64,000 nucleotides of DNA, from positions 81,966,743 to 82,030,742 of the forward strand of contig CM063283.1 in the NCBI GenBank assembly GCA_032173965.1. Reading direction: 5' to 3'. The position numbers and the translations under genes are program-made. Source of the DNA: Sitta carolinensis. Its lineage: Eukaryota; Chordata; Aves; Passeriformes; Sittidae. Of this stretch, positions 12,500 through 29,551 are shown piece by piece (position 1 is the stretch's first letter; each line of letters starts with the position of its first letter). The notes below the pieces were generated by a model. That model was not told where the DNA came from. It saw only the letters and a list, made by a program, of their open reading frames with translations, and did not search any database.

Positions 12500-13178
12500 C
12501 AAAAACTAGTTTGTGTGGACACAGACTTTCCCTGTTTGTTGTGAACAGCAGATCATTTACATTGAGTTCAAGGAGATACTCTGCTGGTTTTCACATGGAG
12601 GACCTGATGAGGTCATGAGACCTTGCCTTTTGGCTGTGATTTGGGGCTCACCTCTGAGCCAGGGGTTTGCCTGTTGAAGCCTACATACTGACTGTGCCAT
12701 CAGCTGTAACTGGCTTTATGCAGAAGGATGACAAGCACAGTATCTGATGCAGTACCTCCACTGGTCTCCAAGGTTTGCCTCTGTTCACCTCATTTACCCA
12801 GAGAACAGATTCATTGGCAGAGCACAGCTTGCAAGCAACCAGTCAGTTTTGTCTCTGTGCCTGTTAAGTGACATAGTTTTGGTGGCCTCTTAGGTTGTGC
12901 CTGACCATACACAACATGCTCCTGGTGGCAGGAAATGGTAGCACTGCAAGTAGCACTTGTAGACTTCTTTGCCAAGGTCATCTGAACATTTTGTGAAGAC
13001 CCCCAAAATGCTATGTAGGGTTAGTCATAACATAATCAGTTGTGACTCCTATCTGACAGAGGTAATGGGTTCTGGGTTTCAAAAGAAAAGTTTTCCATTC
13101 AAAACTAGCATGTTTTCTTTCTTCTCCCTTAAATAAACTTTTATTACAATTTTCATTTTTGCCTCCGGATTGCTTAGG
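12500..13178 (+). mobile_element. Possible decayed LTR or other interspersed repeat
   Basis: This segment is less AT-rich than its surroundings and ends with an AATAAA at 13131-13136 followed about 40 bases later by CR1 sequence. The size and the late polyadenylation signal resemble an LTR, but I do not recognise the family and see no paired LTR, termini or target duplication. It could equally be unique sequence that a CR1 inserted beside. Confidence 0.22.
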
Positions 13179-13274
13179 TCATAGAATCATAGAATCATAG
13201 AATCATAGAATTGTAGAATCATAGAATTATAGAATAATAGAAACATAGAATTATAGAGTCATAGAATCATAGGA
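13179..13274 (-). repeat. 12-unit ATAGAATC octamer array (CR1 3' tail)
   Basis: Twelve consecutive octamers of the form TCATAGAA fill 96 bases. The outer units are canonical, while central ones carry substitutions (TTGTAGAA, TTATAGAA, TAATAGAA, ACATAGAA, TTATAGAG). Most CR1 copies end in only two or three units, so this tail has expanded, either during reverse transcription or later by slippage. Confidence 0.95.
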
Positions 13275-13352
13275 TAGCATGGGTTGGAAAGGACCTTAAA
13301 GATCACCTAGTTCCAACTCCCCTGCTATGGGCAGGGACACCTTCCTGGGACA

Positions 13353-13628
13353 CTAGACCAAGTTCCTCTGAGCACGATCAAATGTGGCCAGGCGGGGTCT
13401 CACCAAAGCAGAATAGAGGGGCAGAATCCCCTCCCTCACCCCGTTGGCCATGCTGCTTTTGAAGCAGCCCAGGACACAATTGGCTTTCTGGGGTGCAAAT
13501 TCACATTGCTGGATCATATCCAATCTCTTATCCACCAATATCCCCAAGCCCTTCTCAGCAGGGCTGCTCTCAATCTGTCCATTTCCCGGCCTGTGTTGAT
13601 ACTGGAAGTTGCCCTGATCCAGGTCCAA
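13353..13628 (-). pseudogene. CR1 ORF2 C-terminal remnant
   Basis: The 91-codon frame contains IESSPAEKGLGILVDKRLD, then QKANCVLGC and [13 protein letters not shown], which is the C-terminal thumb and post-RT region of the CR1 ORF2 protein. The expected continuation after the ALVRP segment (a His-Leu-Glu-Tyr-Cys stretch) is lost at the internal deletion near 13365. No upstream RT frame joins it without stops and shifts, so it is a dead fragment. Confidence 0.85.
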
Positions 13629-14345
13629 CCTTGCACTTGGCCTTGTTAATCCTCATGACATTCCCCTGAGCTGACTTCTTGAGCTTGTTCAGGTCCCTCT
13701 AGATGTCATTCCATCCTTCAGGTGGGTAACAGCACTACTCATCTCAGTGTCATCTACAAATGTGCTGAGGGTGTCCTTGATAATCACTTTTATGTAATTG
13801 ATGAAGATATTAAATTACACTGGTCTTGGTATGGGCTCCTGAGGGGCATCACTTGTCACTGATGTCAGATGGGCCCCAGAGATGTTGACCACTGCCCTCT
13901 GGATGTGACCAACCAACCACTCTTACCCATCAAATCAGTCTCTGTCCAACATAGAAAAGAGAACATTATGGAAGATTGTGTCAAAGGCCTTACAGAAGAT
14001 AAGATAAATGACATCATTAGCCCTTCCCTTTCTGTTGATGTATTCACTTCATCACCGAAAGCCACTAGGTTGGTCAGATAGGATGTGCTCTTGATGCCAG
14101 CTATGCTGGCTGTCTCAAATCACCTCACTGTTCTCCATGTGTGGAGAAGCATGGCTTCTGGAAGGATCTGTTCCATCATCTTCCTGGCTACAGAGGTGAG
14201 GACAGGTCGCTAGTTCCCAAGGTGCTCTTTTTCACCCTTTTTAAAGATGTGTACAATGTTTCCCTTCTTTCATCTGGGATTTCACCTGACTTCCATGACT
14301 TTTCAAATATCATGAAGAGTGGTTTGGTTTGTAAATCATACACTA

Positions 14346-20102
<5,757 letters not shown>

Positions 20103-20136
<34 letters not shown>

Positions 20137-20152
20137 TGTGTGTGTGTGTGTG
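20103..20152. repeat. Compound (TA)14 - (TG)9 microsatellite
   Basis: Fourteen TA units at 20103-20130 are followed by TCTC and nine TG units at 20135-20152. Overlapping open frames of Tyr-Ile and Cys-Val repeats are translations of this array. Confidence 0.97.
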
Positions 20153-20289
20153 TCTCCGTATGTGGTATATCTACCTAATAGTGAACAAAAAGATTTTCTG
20201 CAGAGATATGAATTTTCAAGTCAGAATGTCTTATTTGTCTGGGTGTGCATATATAATCTTTAGTTGCTAGTAGTTGTAGTTAAATTACA

Positions 20290-20580
20290 AGCATTTCTAA
20301 GGCTGTTACATTTTTTAAGGAAGGACCATTAGTCCTTCTGGAGCTCATGCTATGTGAATAACGAATATATCAGTCATACTGCAATGGATAAACCAACCCG
20401 CAAACATAAACTTTTAAAGCTTTGCTGTTTCTCCCTAAAGCAACTTTAATCTGTGCTTTGCCAGTCCGTGGGCTTGTTCCGGGCTGTTGAGTAATGTGCT
20501 GAGCTTGTTTCAAGGGTTTATACTTGCAACCTAAAAATCAATTAAACGAAAAACAATAAAAAAATATTCTTATTGCATGC

Positions 20581-20614
<34 letters not shown>
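20290..20614 (+). pseudogene. Possible 3' end of a processed retrocopy (AATAAA + A33)
   Basis: AATAAA at 20555-20560 is followed 21 bases later by 33 uninterrupted A (20582-20614), the layout of a polyadenylated mRNA copied back into the genome. The upstream sequence is unique and non-coding, as a 3' UTR would be, and I cannot name a parent gene. I see no convincing target-site duplication. The left limit is arbitrary. A chance AATAAA before a genomic A tract is the alternative; processed copies are rare in birds because CR1 does not need a poly(A) tail. Confidence 0.3.
20582..20614. repeat. Homopolymer A33
   Basis: Thirty-three consecutive A, the longest pure A run in the window. Confidence 0.97.
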
Positions 20615-20616
<2 letters not shown>

Positions 20617-20799
20617 TACAAAAGGTTAAGCAGAGCAGCCGGCATCTGCACACTAATGACATGATTGTTATGATAGGTGTTTGCTTTACCCTGGAGTGGT
20701 AACATTATAATTCATCCACTGCTGAATGAGTGGGGACAATTAATGCAGTCAATGTGTCCCACGTGTTCCCTGCAGCATTAACAAGGCAGCTCCAGGCCC

Positions 20800-21260
20800 C
20801 TCGGCATACACGGGGCTGAAAATTGAGCCGGCTCTCCCGCTGAATGCGATCCTGATTACCTCCGCGGGGGCCACCTGCTGCTTCGTGCCTGCTGGTTCTG
20901 CGCGCCGGCCGGCCCTGCCCGCGGGCCCCCGGGGAGCGCGGCCGCGGGCAGCTGACACCAATCTGTCGCGCCCCGCGTGCCCGGCAGCGACACGCTGCGC
21001 CATCGCGATCGGCCGGGCCGGGCGCTGCCCGCACCGGCGCTGCCGACCGAGCGCCGCACCGCCGCCCTGCGAGAGCCGCGGGCCGCCCTGCCGGCCCCCC
21101 CGGGTGTCTGCCTGCGCTGGGGCGCTGCTGTTGTAGGGGTGCTGGAATGCTGCGGGAGTTCTCCGGTGTTCAGAAGGCTCTGCGGCTGTGGGGCTGAAAA
21201 TGGCTGGCACCCGCGTACGGTGGAGACGGACTGGTCGAGTCCTGAGGTTGTGTCCGGTGA
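20800..21260. promoter_or_regulatory. Isolated CpG island, possible promoter
   Basis: Counting by eye, the 300 bases 20821-21120 hold about 47 CpG at roughly 75% G+C, which puts the observed/expected ratio near 1; the rest of the window is strongly CpG-depleted. Unmethylated islands of this kind usually mark promoters in vertebrates. A CCAAT box lies near 20958-20963, and a CACGTG E-box at 20760-20765 just outside. No TATA box is evident. Several open frames cross it on both strands, the longest 227 codons on the minus strand (20749-21432), but their Arg, Ala, Gly and Pro composition is what GC-rich DNA gives by chance. A first exon or lncRNA start on either strand is possible; direction cannot be told from sequence alone. 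Confidence 0.6.
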
Positions 21261-21831
21261 TAACGGAGATCAAGTTTTCCTTTGGTTGTTGCAGTGCTCC
21301 TGAAATAAACCCGTGAAACAACATGAAAACTGGCTTCCATCTCTGGGCCAGCAAGTGATGGGCCCTCACCACCCCTGCTCGGATATTGGCAGGTGAGGAC
21401 CACGCTTGCAGCAGCACCGTGGTGCTTTTCATCTTAGCCTGTCCCCAGAGGCAGGAGGGTTCCTGCGAGGCTGTGATCAGTTCTGCAGGTCTGTGTCGCT
21501 GCAGCTGTGGTCAGAGGGGTCCCTGCAGCAGCATCAGGGATCTATGCCTGAAAATAGGAGGAGGAGTCAGAAGGGAAGAGAGAGGTGAAAGCTGAGTGCT
21601 ACCAGGTTAGCACTGCTGTGCTGCAGGGTGGCAGACGCAGGTTTCATTATTCTGTACTGCGAACTTCTTGCACGGGAAGTTTGGAGGGGCTTAGCAATCT
21701 GCTTTCCTTTGCCCTCTGCTAAGTGAAGGGCATTTGCTTCATGAATATTCCATTACCCTGCTGTTCCCTGTAAACCCTCAACCAACTTTTGAAAATAACC
21801 AAGTGTATACACTTCTAACATCCAGGCCTTG

Positions 21832-21836
<5 letters not shown>

Positions 21837-21862
<26 letters not shown>

Positions 21863-21863
21863 T
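21837..21863. repeat. Homopolymer T27
   Basis: Twenty-seven consecutive T, followed by a pyrimidine-rich CCCTCTCCCC. No TTTATT lies close on its right, so it does not look like the end of a minus-strand retrocopy. Confidence 0.97.
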
Positions 21864-24800
21864 CCCTCTCCCCTAAACAGTAAAAAATGCCAGATGTTTT
21901 CTGCATGTAATTTGTAATCTCTTAGATAGATCTCACACAAAAACAAGAAAGCATACTGCAGATAGATCCCAAAGTACTACCATCTCCTCATGCCAGACTA
22001 TGAATCTTCAGTTTACTGATTTAAATTATTTTAAGAAACTCACTTTTTCCTTAAATCTTCCCAACAAGGGCCTCAAAGCTCCTTTCAAAAGTATATTTTG
22101 ATTCCTGGAGGCTATGCCACCAATGACCATTATAAATCTGAACTCCTATGACTACCTGTGTTACTGCATGAGCCAGTTGGAACTAGGCCAGGATCATTTT
22201 CTCTATTTGTAGACCACACAGCCAAGGTAACATAGAAAAAAGAGAAAAATTTCTATGTATTATTCATATTAATTATTTGTATTCAGCTGAGGCTGGACTC
22301 TGCAATATGTATCTTAACAGATGTGTCATTCGTATAAATGTGCAAGAAGCGGGATTTCAGTTCTGGAGGGATATTTGCATTTCCAGACCTTCTTGCTTTT
22401 CATTCAAGTTGGGCACAAAAAACCTACCTAAAATAACAGCAGAAAAAAAATATAAGAAATATTTTAATGCTTTTTCCCCCCATTCTGTACATCTAAGCCA
22501 CTTTCAAATCTGGATTTTAATCTAATACTTCTCTGATATTCTTATTATGAGTTGGGGTGTCTGAGTTTGTAGTCTTAGACTTCTGTGTCTTGTCATCTCT
22601 TAAGATAACGGAGATAAGGTGACTTGCCTCAGGGAGAGGACTAGAAGATGAGTCTCATCACGAGGGGCTCAGATAATGGCATGTCTGTACTTGTAGCTAG
22701 AGAGAAGACTATATGGTGGAATTTATCCAAGAGAAGTAATAAAGTGACATCATCCAAAATTTGGAGGGTAAGAGGAGCAAGGAAAGGAGGATGATTCCGC
22801 CACAAGTAATACAAGGAAGTAAATTTTGGTAAGTAAAATACAAACTTTCAAAAAAGAAACCATTTTTGTTTTGCTTTTGCTTACAATGGAATGATATTTT
22901 TGTGAGAAAAAACCTACAGTGTTTTAAAGAAACAAAACTGTACACTGAGAATTGTGACTCATTAGAAGTATTTCTCAACTGGTTTCACAACGCAAGAAAA
23001 CCCAAATGCCCCAACTCCCAGACCAGAGCCCACCCACTAAGTTAATTTGCCTCCCCAGATAATTTTGATGCCATGAAAATAATCTTGGTGCATGAAATTC
23101 AGACTCCTAAGGATATTAGCACCTTTTCAGTCCTGAATTAATGAAAATATTTAGTTCAGAGTCACAACGAGCAATTTTTTTACTGTGTGATATCCAATTC
23201 AAAACGAATTTATCAGCTTCCATCTGCTATTATGAAAAATACCAAAATTAGAAATTTTAGTAAAGAAACCTGAAAGCTGCATCCATTGAACTTTGAGCTA
23301 GAAGCCACGCTTGGTAACTCCAGGCCGTAAATAATTCTCTTTCTCTGAAGACTGGATAAAAAGTTAGACATACAGTGTTGTGTGATCAATTGATTTTATT
23401 GGCGGCTGGTCAGGTCAGGAGGACCAGAAGACAGACTGTGGCAGCACTGCCAGTGAAAAAATTGCTGGCTCAACCCAGAGTGTAGCCATTTTTTTTTTGA
23501 AAAATAGATCATCATATATACAACCAAGTGTACTGCACCATGCAGCAGAGTATTTGGGGCTCTATTCAGACTTCTCTGTCTAGAAAATAAAAATACAGTG
23601 TGAATAACATTCAAACCTTTATTTTGGATCAAACCAAATGGCATTTGAGTTTTCTCCAAAATGGGTCAATTCATATTCATTTCAGCGGGAGCGTAATTGA
23701 GTAGAAGAGTGCTCAGCCCTAAAAGCTATGTTGAGTCATGTTTAAGCTGTTATTGTAGGTGCATCAGGCCCTAGGAAATGAGAATCTCGAAGGTTCCTTA
23801 CTTCAGTTTTGAATAAACTTTGAACGTATCCCACAGATTTTTTGCTAAATCTACTCTAGATCCTGGCTCAAGTTCAAATGGTCTTCATATCACTCTTTCC
23901 TTGAAAACTTAGCTTCCTCCAGGTTTCATGTGTAATGAGATCCCTGCCTGAATCTTGAAGAGAGTATCAATTTGGAGTCAAAAAACTAAGATCAGGGATT
24001 GCTTTCATGCTTTTCAACTTCACTTCTTGGAGTACCCAGTTTGTGGAGTAAAACCCTTTTTGTAATTCAGTGAACATCAGCAACTGGATTCTTCCCTGTG
24101 TGGTTACCCGAGACACCCGTACAGAGGTAACCTTTGTCAGTCAGGCATAGTCCTGCCTCCATAATGCCCATTTGATAAATTATACATGGCTACCTAATGT
24201 ACTCTCATAAATTATTATAGGCTCTTATAGCCCTGCATTTTATGGTGATATGTCATGGCACAGGAGCAGACAATATATTGTCCCAGAAGATACCATGGAC
24301 TCTGAGATGGCATTACAAATTCTACCAGTAAAAAATAACAAATTAAGAGCTTGCTCTAAAAGTAGAATACTTGACAATTCCTCCCTTAATTGAAGAAAAC
24401 GTTCCTAATGAAAGCAAGTTGTTGCAGGAATTGGTGCATTGGTGAGTGAGAGACAGGGTTTGATTTAGGATCTCCTCTGGCTCTCTTGTTCCCCAAGCAA
24501 TCAGGAGGAGCTTTGAGTGCTCAGTCCCTAGGGACCAGCAAGCCTTACATCACTTACCAACCACGCCTCGTGTGATTAAGGGAAGAGGTAGAAGCTTTCA
24601 AAAGGATTTTCATCCAGTTGTTTTCACTAGGAAGAGGCTGAATAGTATCTTCAAACTGTTTACTTAACACATATCTAGGAAGGTGGGATGGAGGATGGTG
24701 AGAGGAATCAAATACCTGAAAGCTGCAATAGCCTTATCCTGTTCCAGGAACAGAATGCAATGAGAAAATTTAGGACCACTTTGAATGAGTCTGCTTTTTT

Positions 24801-26128
24801 TCTCAAGATTAATATTAATCATTTAGGATGCTACTCTCCTATATTACAGCTCTCTGTATGTTACATCTATTCCTAGAAGGGGCTGTAAAACAACACTCAG
24901 GAAAAGGTACTACTCAGTGTAAGAAGGATTACCACATGCACCCACAGACTCTATGAAGTTTTCTTTCTCCACCAAAGTGCAAAAATCATGGCATTCACAA
25001 AGAAATCACATTTAATTTTAAATGTCTTAAATTATCTGAAATGGACAGGATGGTGGATATATGTATTTAAGATGTTCTCATGTCTTACGATTTAGAAGTC
25101 TTTTTATTATAAAGGATTTTTAATGTTTTACATCAGAGGTGCATTGATTTTCATCCAACATTTCCAAAACATGTTTAAGCTGTACAGCAGAACTTCAAGG
25201 CAGATGTGGCCTTAAGGTTAGGATCTGTAAAACAGCAGTTGGCTGAAATATTTTCCCACACATTTTAGTGGACAACTGCTTTTTCCTTTTTTTTTTAAAA
25301 AAAAGCCTTTACTTCAAGGGATTTTCTTTTTCTTTAAAAAGAAATCAATGTATTTGATTTATAGGAGAAATTTTACAGTTTTACAGAAGAAAATTAACTG
25401 TTTCCAAGATAAAATTTAAAACTTCCTTTTTTTTTTTTTCACTGCCTACATTTTCTCTACCACAGTGTCAAGTCAGCTGTAGGAAAGAGTTCACCAGTCT
25501 AACTTAAAGATTTACTGCTGCGGATTTAGAGCCATAGTGTAAATGACATTACAATCAGGAAAATATTTCTCATGAAACCAGAAATGCCATACTTGAGAGG
25601 CTAGAAAAGTTTTTACACAAAGCAATTATAAACCTCTAATTCTTACATCTTAGTCTGTTTAGAGGTTTTGGGGATTCTTTTTTAATATACTGCTTCAGCT
25701 GAATGCTAGTTTACTGTGTGCCTTGCTATCTAAAAGAGAGCAGTTTTCTTGAAAGTATGTGAAGTAAATATAATCTTTATTTCTAAGAAACTCCAGTGCT
25801 TTAAAACTTGGGTAGCAGATCCTACCATACAGTAGGTATCAGTGGACATCTAATTTGTGAAATAGGGACTTTTGCATACTCTTTGGGTTGGTTGTGTGTT
25901 ATAATGCCATGGCAATGAGTACTGTAAGCATCCTATGGTACTTCTTAGTAAGAGCAGATGTACAAAGCTCAGTCATTAGAAATTAGATGGTTACCAAGAC
26001 AAGGTCATATGGTAAATATGGAAATTAATGAAGTAACAACTAAGGATGATATATGGGTAGTTAGGAGATATTATATCTGAAGATTTATAGGCTGCTGCCC
26101 AAGAAATAAGCACTGATGACCTCTTTTT

Positions 26129-26175
26129 ACTTTTGCAAATAAAGAAATTGAGATCCAGGAAGAAGTGACTCGCAT
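26129..26175 (-). repeat. Possible MIR/L2 3' relic
   Basis: The plus strand reads as a degraded form of the motif complementary to the shared MIR/L2 3' end: a TTTTGCAAATAAAGAAATTG segment followed by AGAAGTGACTCGC, compared with the remembered order ACAGATGAGGAAACTGAGG then AAGTGACTTGCC. Such relics are expected in bird DNA at low density. Assignment is by eye only. Confidence 0.33.
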
Positions 26176-29100
26176 AAATGCAGTGATGACAAATGCCATA
26201 ACACTTCTTGACAGTCTTCTGTGGATTAACTAATACAAGTAGTTGACAGTCACTCACCAGGAAAAAAACACTTGAATAAAAGGAATAATTTGATCAAAAA
26301 TAATTGTACCAGGGTACATATTATATCATGCTTAATACCACCTTAAACAGCAGTGCATCATGTGCTGGATTAGTTGATAGTGGAAGAAAAGCAATTAGGT
26401 GAGTGGAACCATCTTTTTGATGTCATCTTCTGAATCTCTAGTGAGCATGGATGACCCTTCTCCACATGAAGACAAAATGCAAGGCGAGGCTACCTCTGGT
26501 GAACATTTGGCAAAGCTAAGGAAGACATTAGAAATGAACAGTGATCAACATCAAATTACATTTCAAATATTCTTCAGGTGTTAATCTATCAAGAGTTGAC
26601 ACCGTGACATTGAAATTAATTTCTCTTTTATATTTTGTTTGTTTGTTATGGAGTTTTTTATTTCCCAAAGGGGGAAATTAGCCTCAGTGATCTGAGGTAT
26701 CTCCCACTGACATTAGATCCTTCCACTGACTTCAAAAGAAATTGGGTTGAGCCCAAGCAGTCTAGAAATGAAAGAGTGCATGGAAAAGAAATCAATTTGC
26801 TGAAAGAGCAAAGGCTAACAACAGGAGAAGGCTGCTTGGCTGTCTTCCGAAGTTGGTGTATGAAGAATAGATTCTCGCAGTGTTTACAAATATCACCGTA
26901 TTTTATAAGAACATAAAACACAGGCCTGAAGTGAGACTTCTGTGGTTCAATCAGAGGTTTCCTTAGGCTGAACCGTGATAACTACCAAGACACTTGGTCA
27001 GATTAAAGTGATTTACAGAAATTCTGGAGATCCGGCCCACTGTATCTGTAGGAAGTTACTATATGTGACTACAGTTCCCCTGTGGCCTGTTTTACCAGCA
27101 TATAAAGGCATCAGGGCAGCTGAAATTTCATTCACTACTGTGTTTATGTTCAGAAACAACTACCTAGGCAATCCAACAGCAATAACTTCATCCAAGAGAG
27201 TATTTTTGTTCATGGTAACATTCTGTTTGGGATTTTTTCATATTTGGTCACTAAAACTGCAGATGACTTTTGTTAATTTATTGTCCTCCTGTGAGTGGTA
27301 TCTCCCTACAGCAGAAAGGACTCAGTTATCTTACTCTCATTGAATCTGATATACCTCAAAAGACCCAAAATTCATGCAGCTTCTTCAGACCAGCAATGAG
27401 TAAAGGAACATCACCAGAGCGGGATTTACAGCCTCCTCTGACCACTGTTAAGTACAGGTTCAACAAATCTAAGTTACAGCCACAGGTAGGAGGCAGCTAG
27501 AAGGGTTGGAAGCTGGTTGGAAAAGGCTGAACATCCCTTTTTGCTGTCATGGATGCTGTAATGCTGCAGTACAAATGTTGCAGCATATGGCTACAACAAA
27601 AAAGGATGTAGCAAGAAGCACTCTGGTCTGCAAGGAAATTCAGAACACAAAAAAAACATCTGAAAGTGCTAGAGAAATAAGACAACATTTTTCCAAACTT
27701 TCTACTGCGCACTTGCAGCTTTATAGCATTTAACTTTTTGAAAAAATTTAGAATTCAATTACTTTATTTCTTAAATATGTTTCAGAGCCTTAACACATCT
27801 AATAACAGCAGATCAATAGGCTCATTGCCCTACAGTGTATCACAGCACCAGCAAATACCTGTGTTATGAAACTAAGTGAATTTACTGGAGTGTAACCCCC
27901 CAGTGAGTTGTCTGTAATCAGCCAGCAGGCCTTCAGGGCAAGAGAATTAATGTATTTTAATATTTTAGGTTATCTTCCATATGGCATAATGCTATACCCC
28001 ATCTGTATGTGTGAGTGTGCAAACAAATGTAGGAGGTTTTTTTCCAGAAATAATTTTCCGTTAGTGGAATCTCACCTGCATTCTAATGTCTTTTATCATC
28101 TAGTCCTTCAAACAAACAAAACTTCGAAGAGTGTGAGTCTACAAATACCATTAATGTCTGTAGAGCTGAATTAGATTATTTCAGATCTTTTTCTCTTTGG
28201 AGTGTTGAAATACCTGTTCTGTTATATTTTAAAGGACTCTGCAATTTAAAAAACAAGGCATCCTCGAAAGAGGATGTGGAACCTATCGCTGAATCACAAA
28301 GAACCATGTTCAAGGCTTCATATAATCATTGTCATGTAAGTGTTTTGAGAAAGTTTAGCTCTTGTGGTATCCGTTTGTGGACATACTGGCACAGCTGCCA
28401 TTGGCCATGGGTCATCTATTTGGTTTAATACCCTCAGAAACACAGCTCTTAGTAAGAGCAGATAAAGTGTGATGCCAAAAGAGAAAAACTCATGCACATT
28501 CATACTTACATAGGCATTTATATTGGTGCCATGGAGCATTACAGAGAACTTTTATAACTCCTTAGAACATTAGTGGGAAGGCAACAAAGGGAAGCAGGCA
28601 TCCCTTGCTGAATCCTCGTGTCCTAGGCAATGGTCAGGATTTCACCTCCTTGGGTGCCCTGTTCTTAGCTTCTGCAGACCTGGTGTGCAGTAAGCTCAGC
28701 AGTAGAGGTGTCATTGACAGCTCTGTCAGGAGACCACACAACATTCCCATAACTGGCTGCATCAGGATGAGTGAATCTTCTGTCATAAACTCAAAGGAAG
28801 TAATTTTGACATCAGCATTATATGAAGTCCATTATTAAAAAATGTAGGTTGCTAATGATTTAAATTCAGGAATGCTTCACGATTTGTACAAACTAGGACA
28901 GCAACACCTGGCATTTGTGCCTGTAGTAAAATATTTTTAAAGTCCAGCTTTTTAAGTTAAAGGAAAGGCAGCAACGCTGACCACACTACCATAGATTCAG
29001 CAAGAGAGACTACAGCCTGACAATCACACATTGGCTGTCGTGTGCCTTTGTAATAGGGGTATTATTTAGTACTTAAGAAAAAGTAAACAGCACTATTTGT

Positions 29101-29441
29101 TTGATCTGTGTCTCAGACAACAAACAAACTGCAGAGACTTAAAGAGTGGCATTGTTAACTAGCACTGTTGGATAAATTCTTTTATGAGAAAAGGAAGAAA
29201 GTTTTTTTATAAAAGTTACATAAATAGATCACCTTTTGTAGCATTTTTTTCTACTGAATCCTGAAATTATCAGTGCATTGCTGATATTGTAATAAACTCA
29301 TTGAAGCACTGGTGCTATGAACAGTAGGATGGAATTTACAGAAAAAAACTCCCTTTTCAGAGACATGCTGTTCAGTTGAGAGTATGAATTGTCTTAGTGA
29401 CAATTGAGAAAAAAATGTCTTTTAAAAATATTTACTTCTCC

Positions 29442-29551
29442 TTTTGGTTTTTGTTTTTGGGGTTTTCTTTTGTTTTGTTTTGGTGGTAGTTGTTGGTGTT
29501 GTTTTGGGGGGTGGTTTTTTTTTTGTTTGTTTATGTTTGTTTATGTTTTTT
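29442..29551. repeat. T/G-rich low-complexity sequence
   Basis: About 110 bases made almost only of T and G in TTTTG, TTGGTGTTG and TTTATG arrangements. The Phe, Val and Gly-rich frame across it is a by-product. Confidence 0.85.

Larger units (their letters stand above)
13179..14345 (-). mobile_element. CR1 LINE fragment with expanded octamer tail
   Basis: The left end is the CR1 3' tail, followed by the family's GGTTGGAAAGGACCTTAAAG 3' UTR start. Further right come the minus-strand remains of ORF2. After about 90 bases of 3' UTR the sequence jumps near 13365 straight into the TGGCCAGGCGGGGTCTCACC part, so several hundred bases of 3' UTR have been lost. On the minus strand the SGVPQG box has become Ser-Asp-Ala-Pro-Gln-Glu (about 13836-13853) and the FADD box reads Phe-Val-Asp-Asp (about 13745-13768). 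The right end near 14345 is a 5' truncation. It is better preserved than the copy at 9338. Confidence 0.92.

Noticed and set aside
20749..21432. 227-codon minus-strand frame over the CpG island, with several overlapping frames
   Set aside because: High G+C removes stop codons in most frames on both strands. Composition is Arg, Ala, Gly and Pro without any domain, and no splice-site pattern supports an exon.
20103..21863. A33 at 20582 and T27 at 21837 as inverted borders of one 1.3-kb insertion
   Set aside because: The T27 lacks a TTTATT nearby and no target duplication or shared flanks were found; the pairing is probably coincidence.
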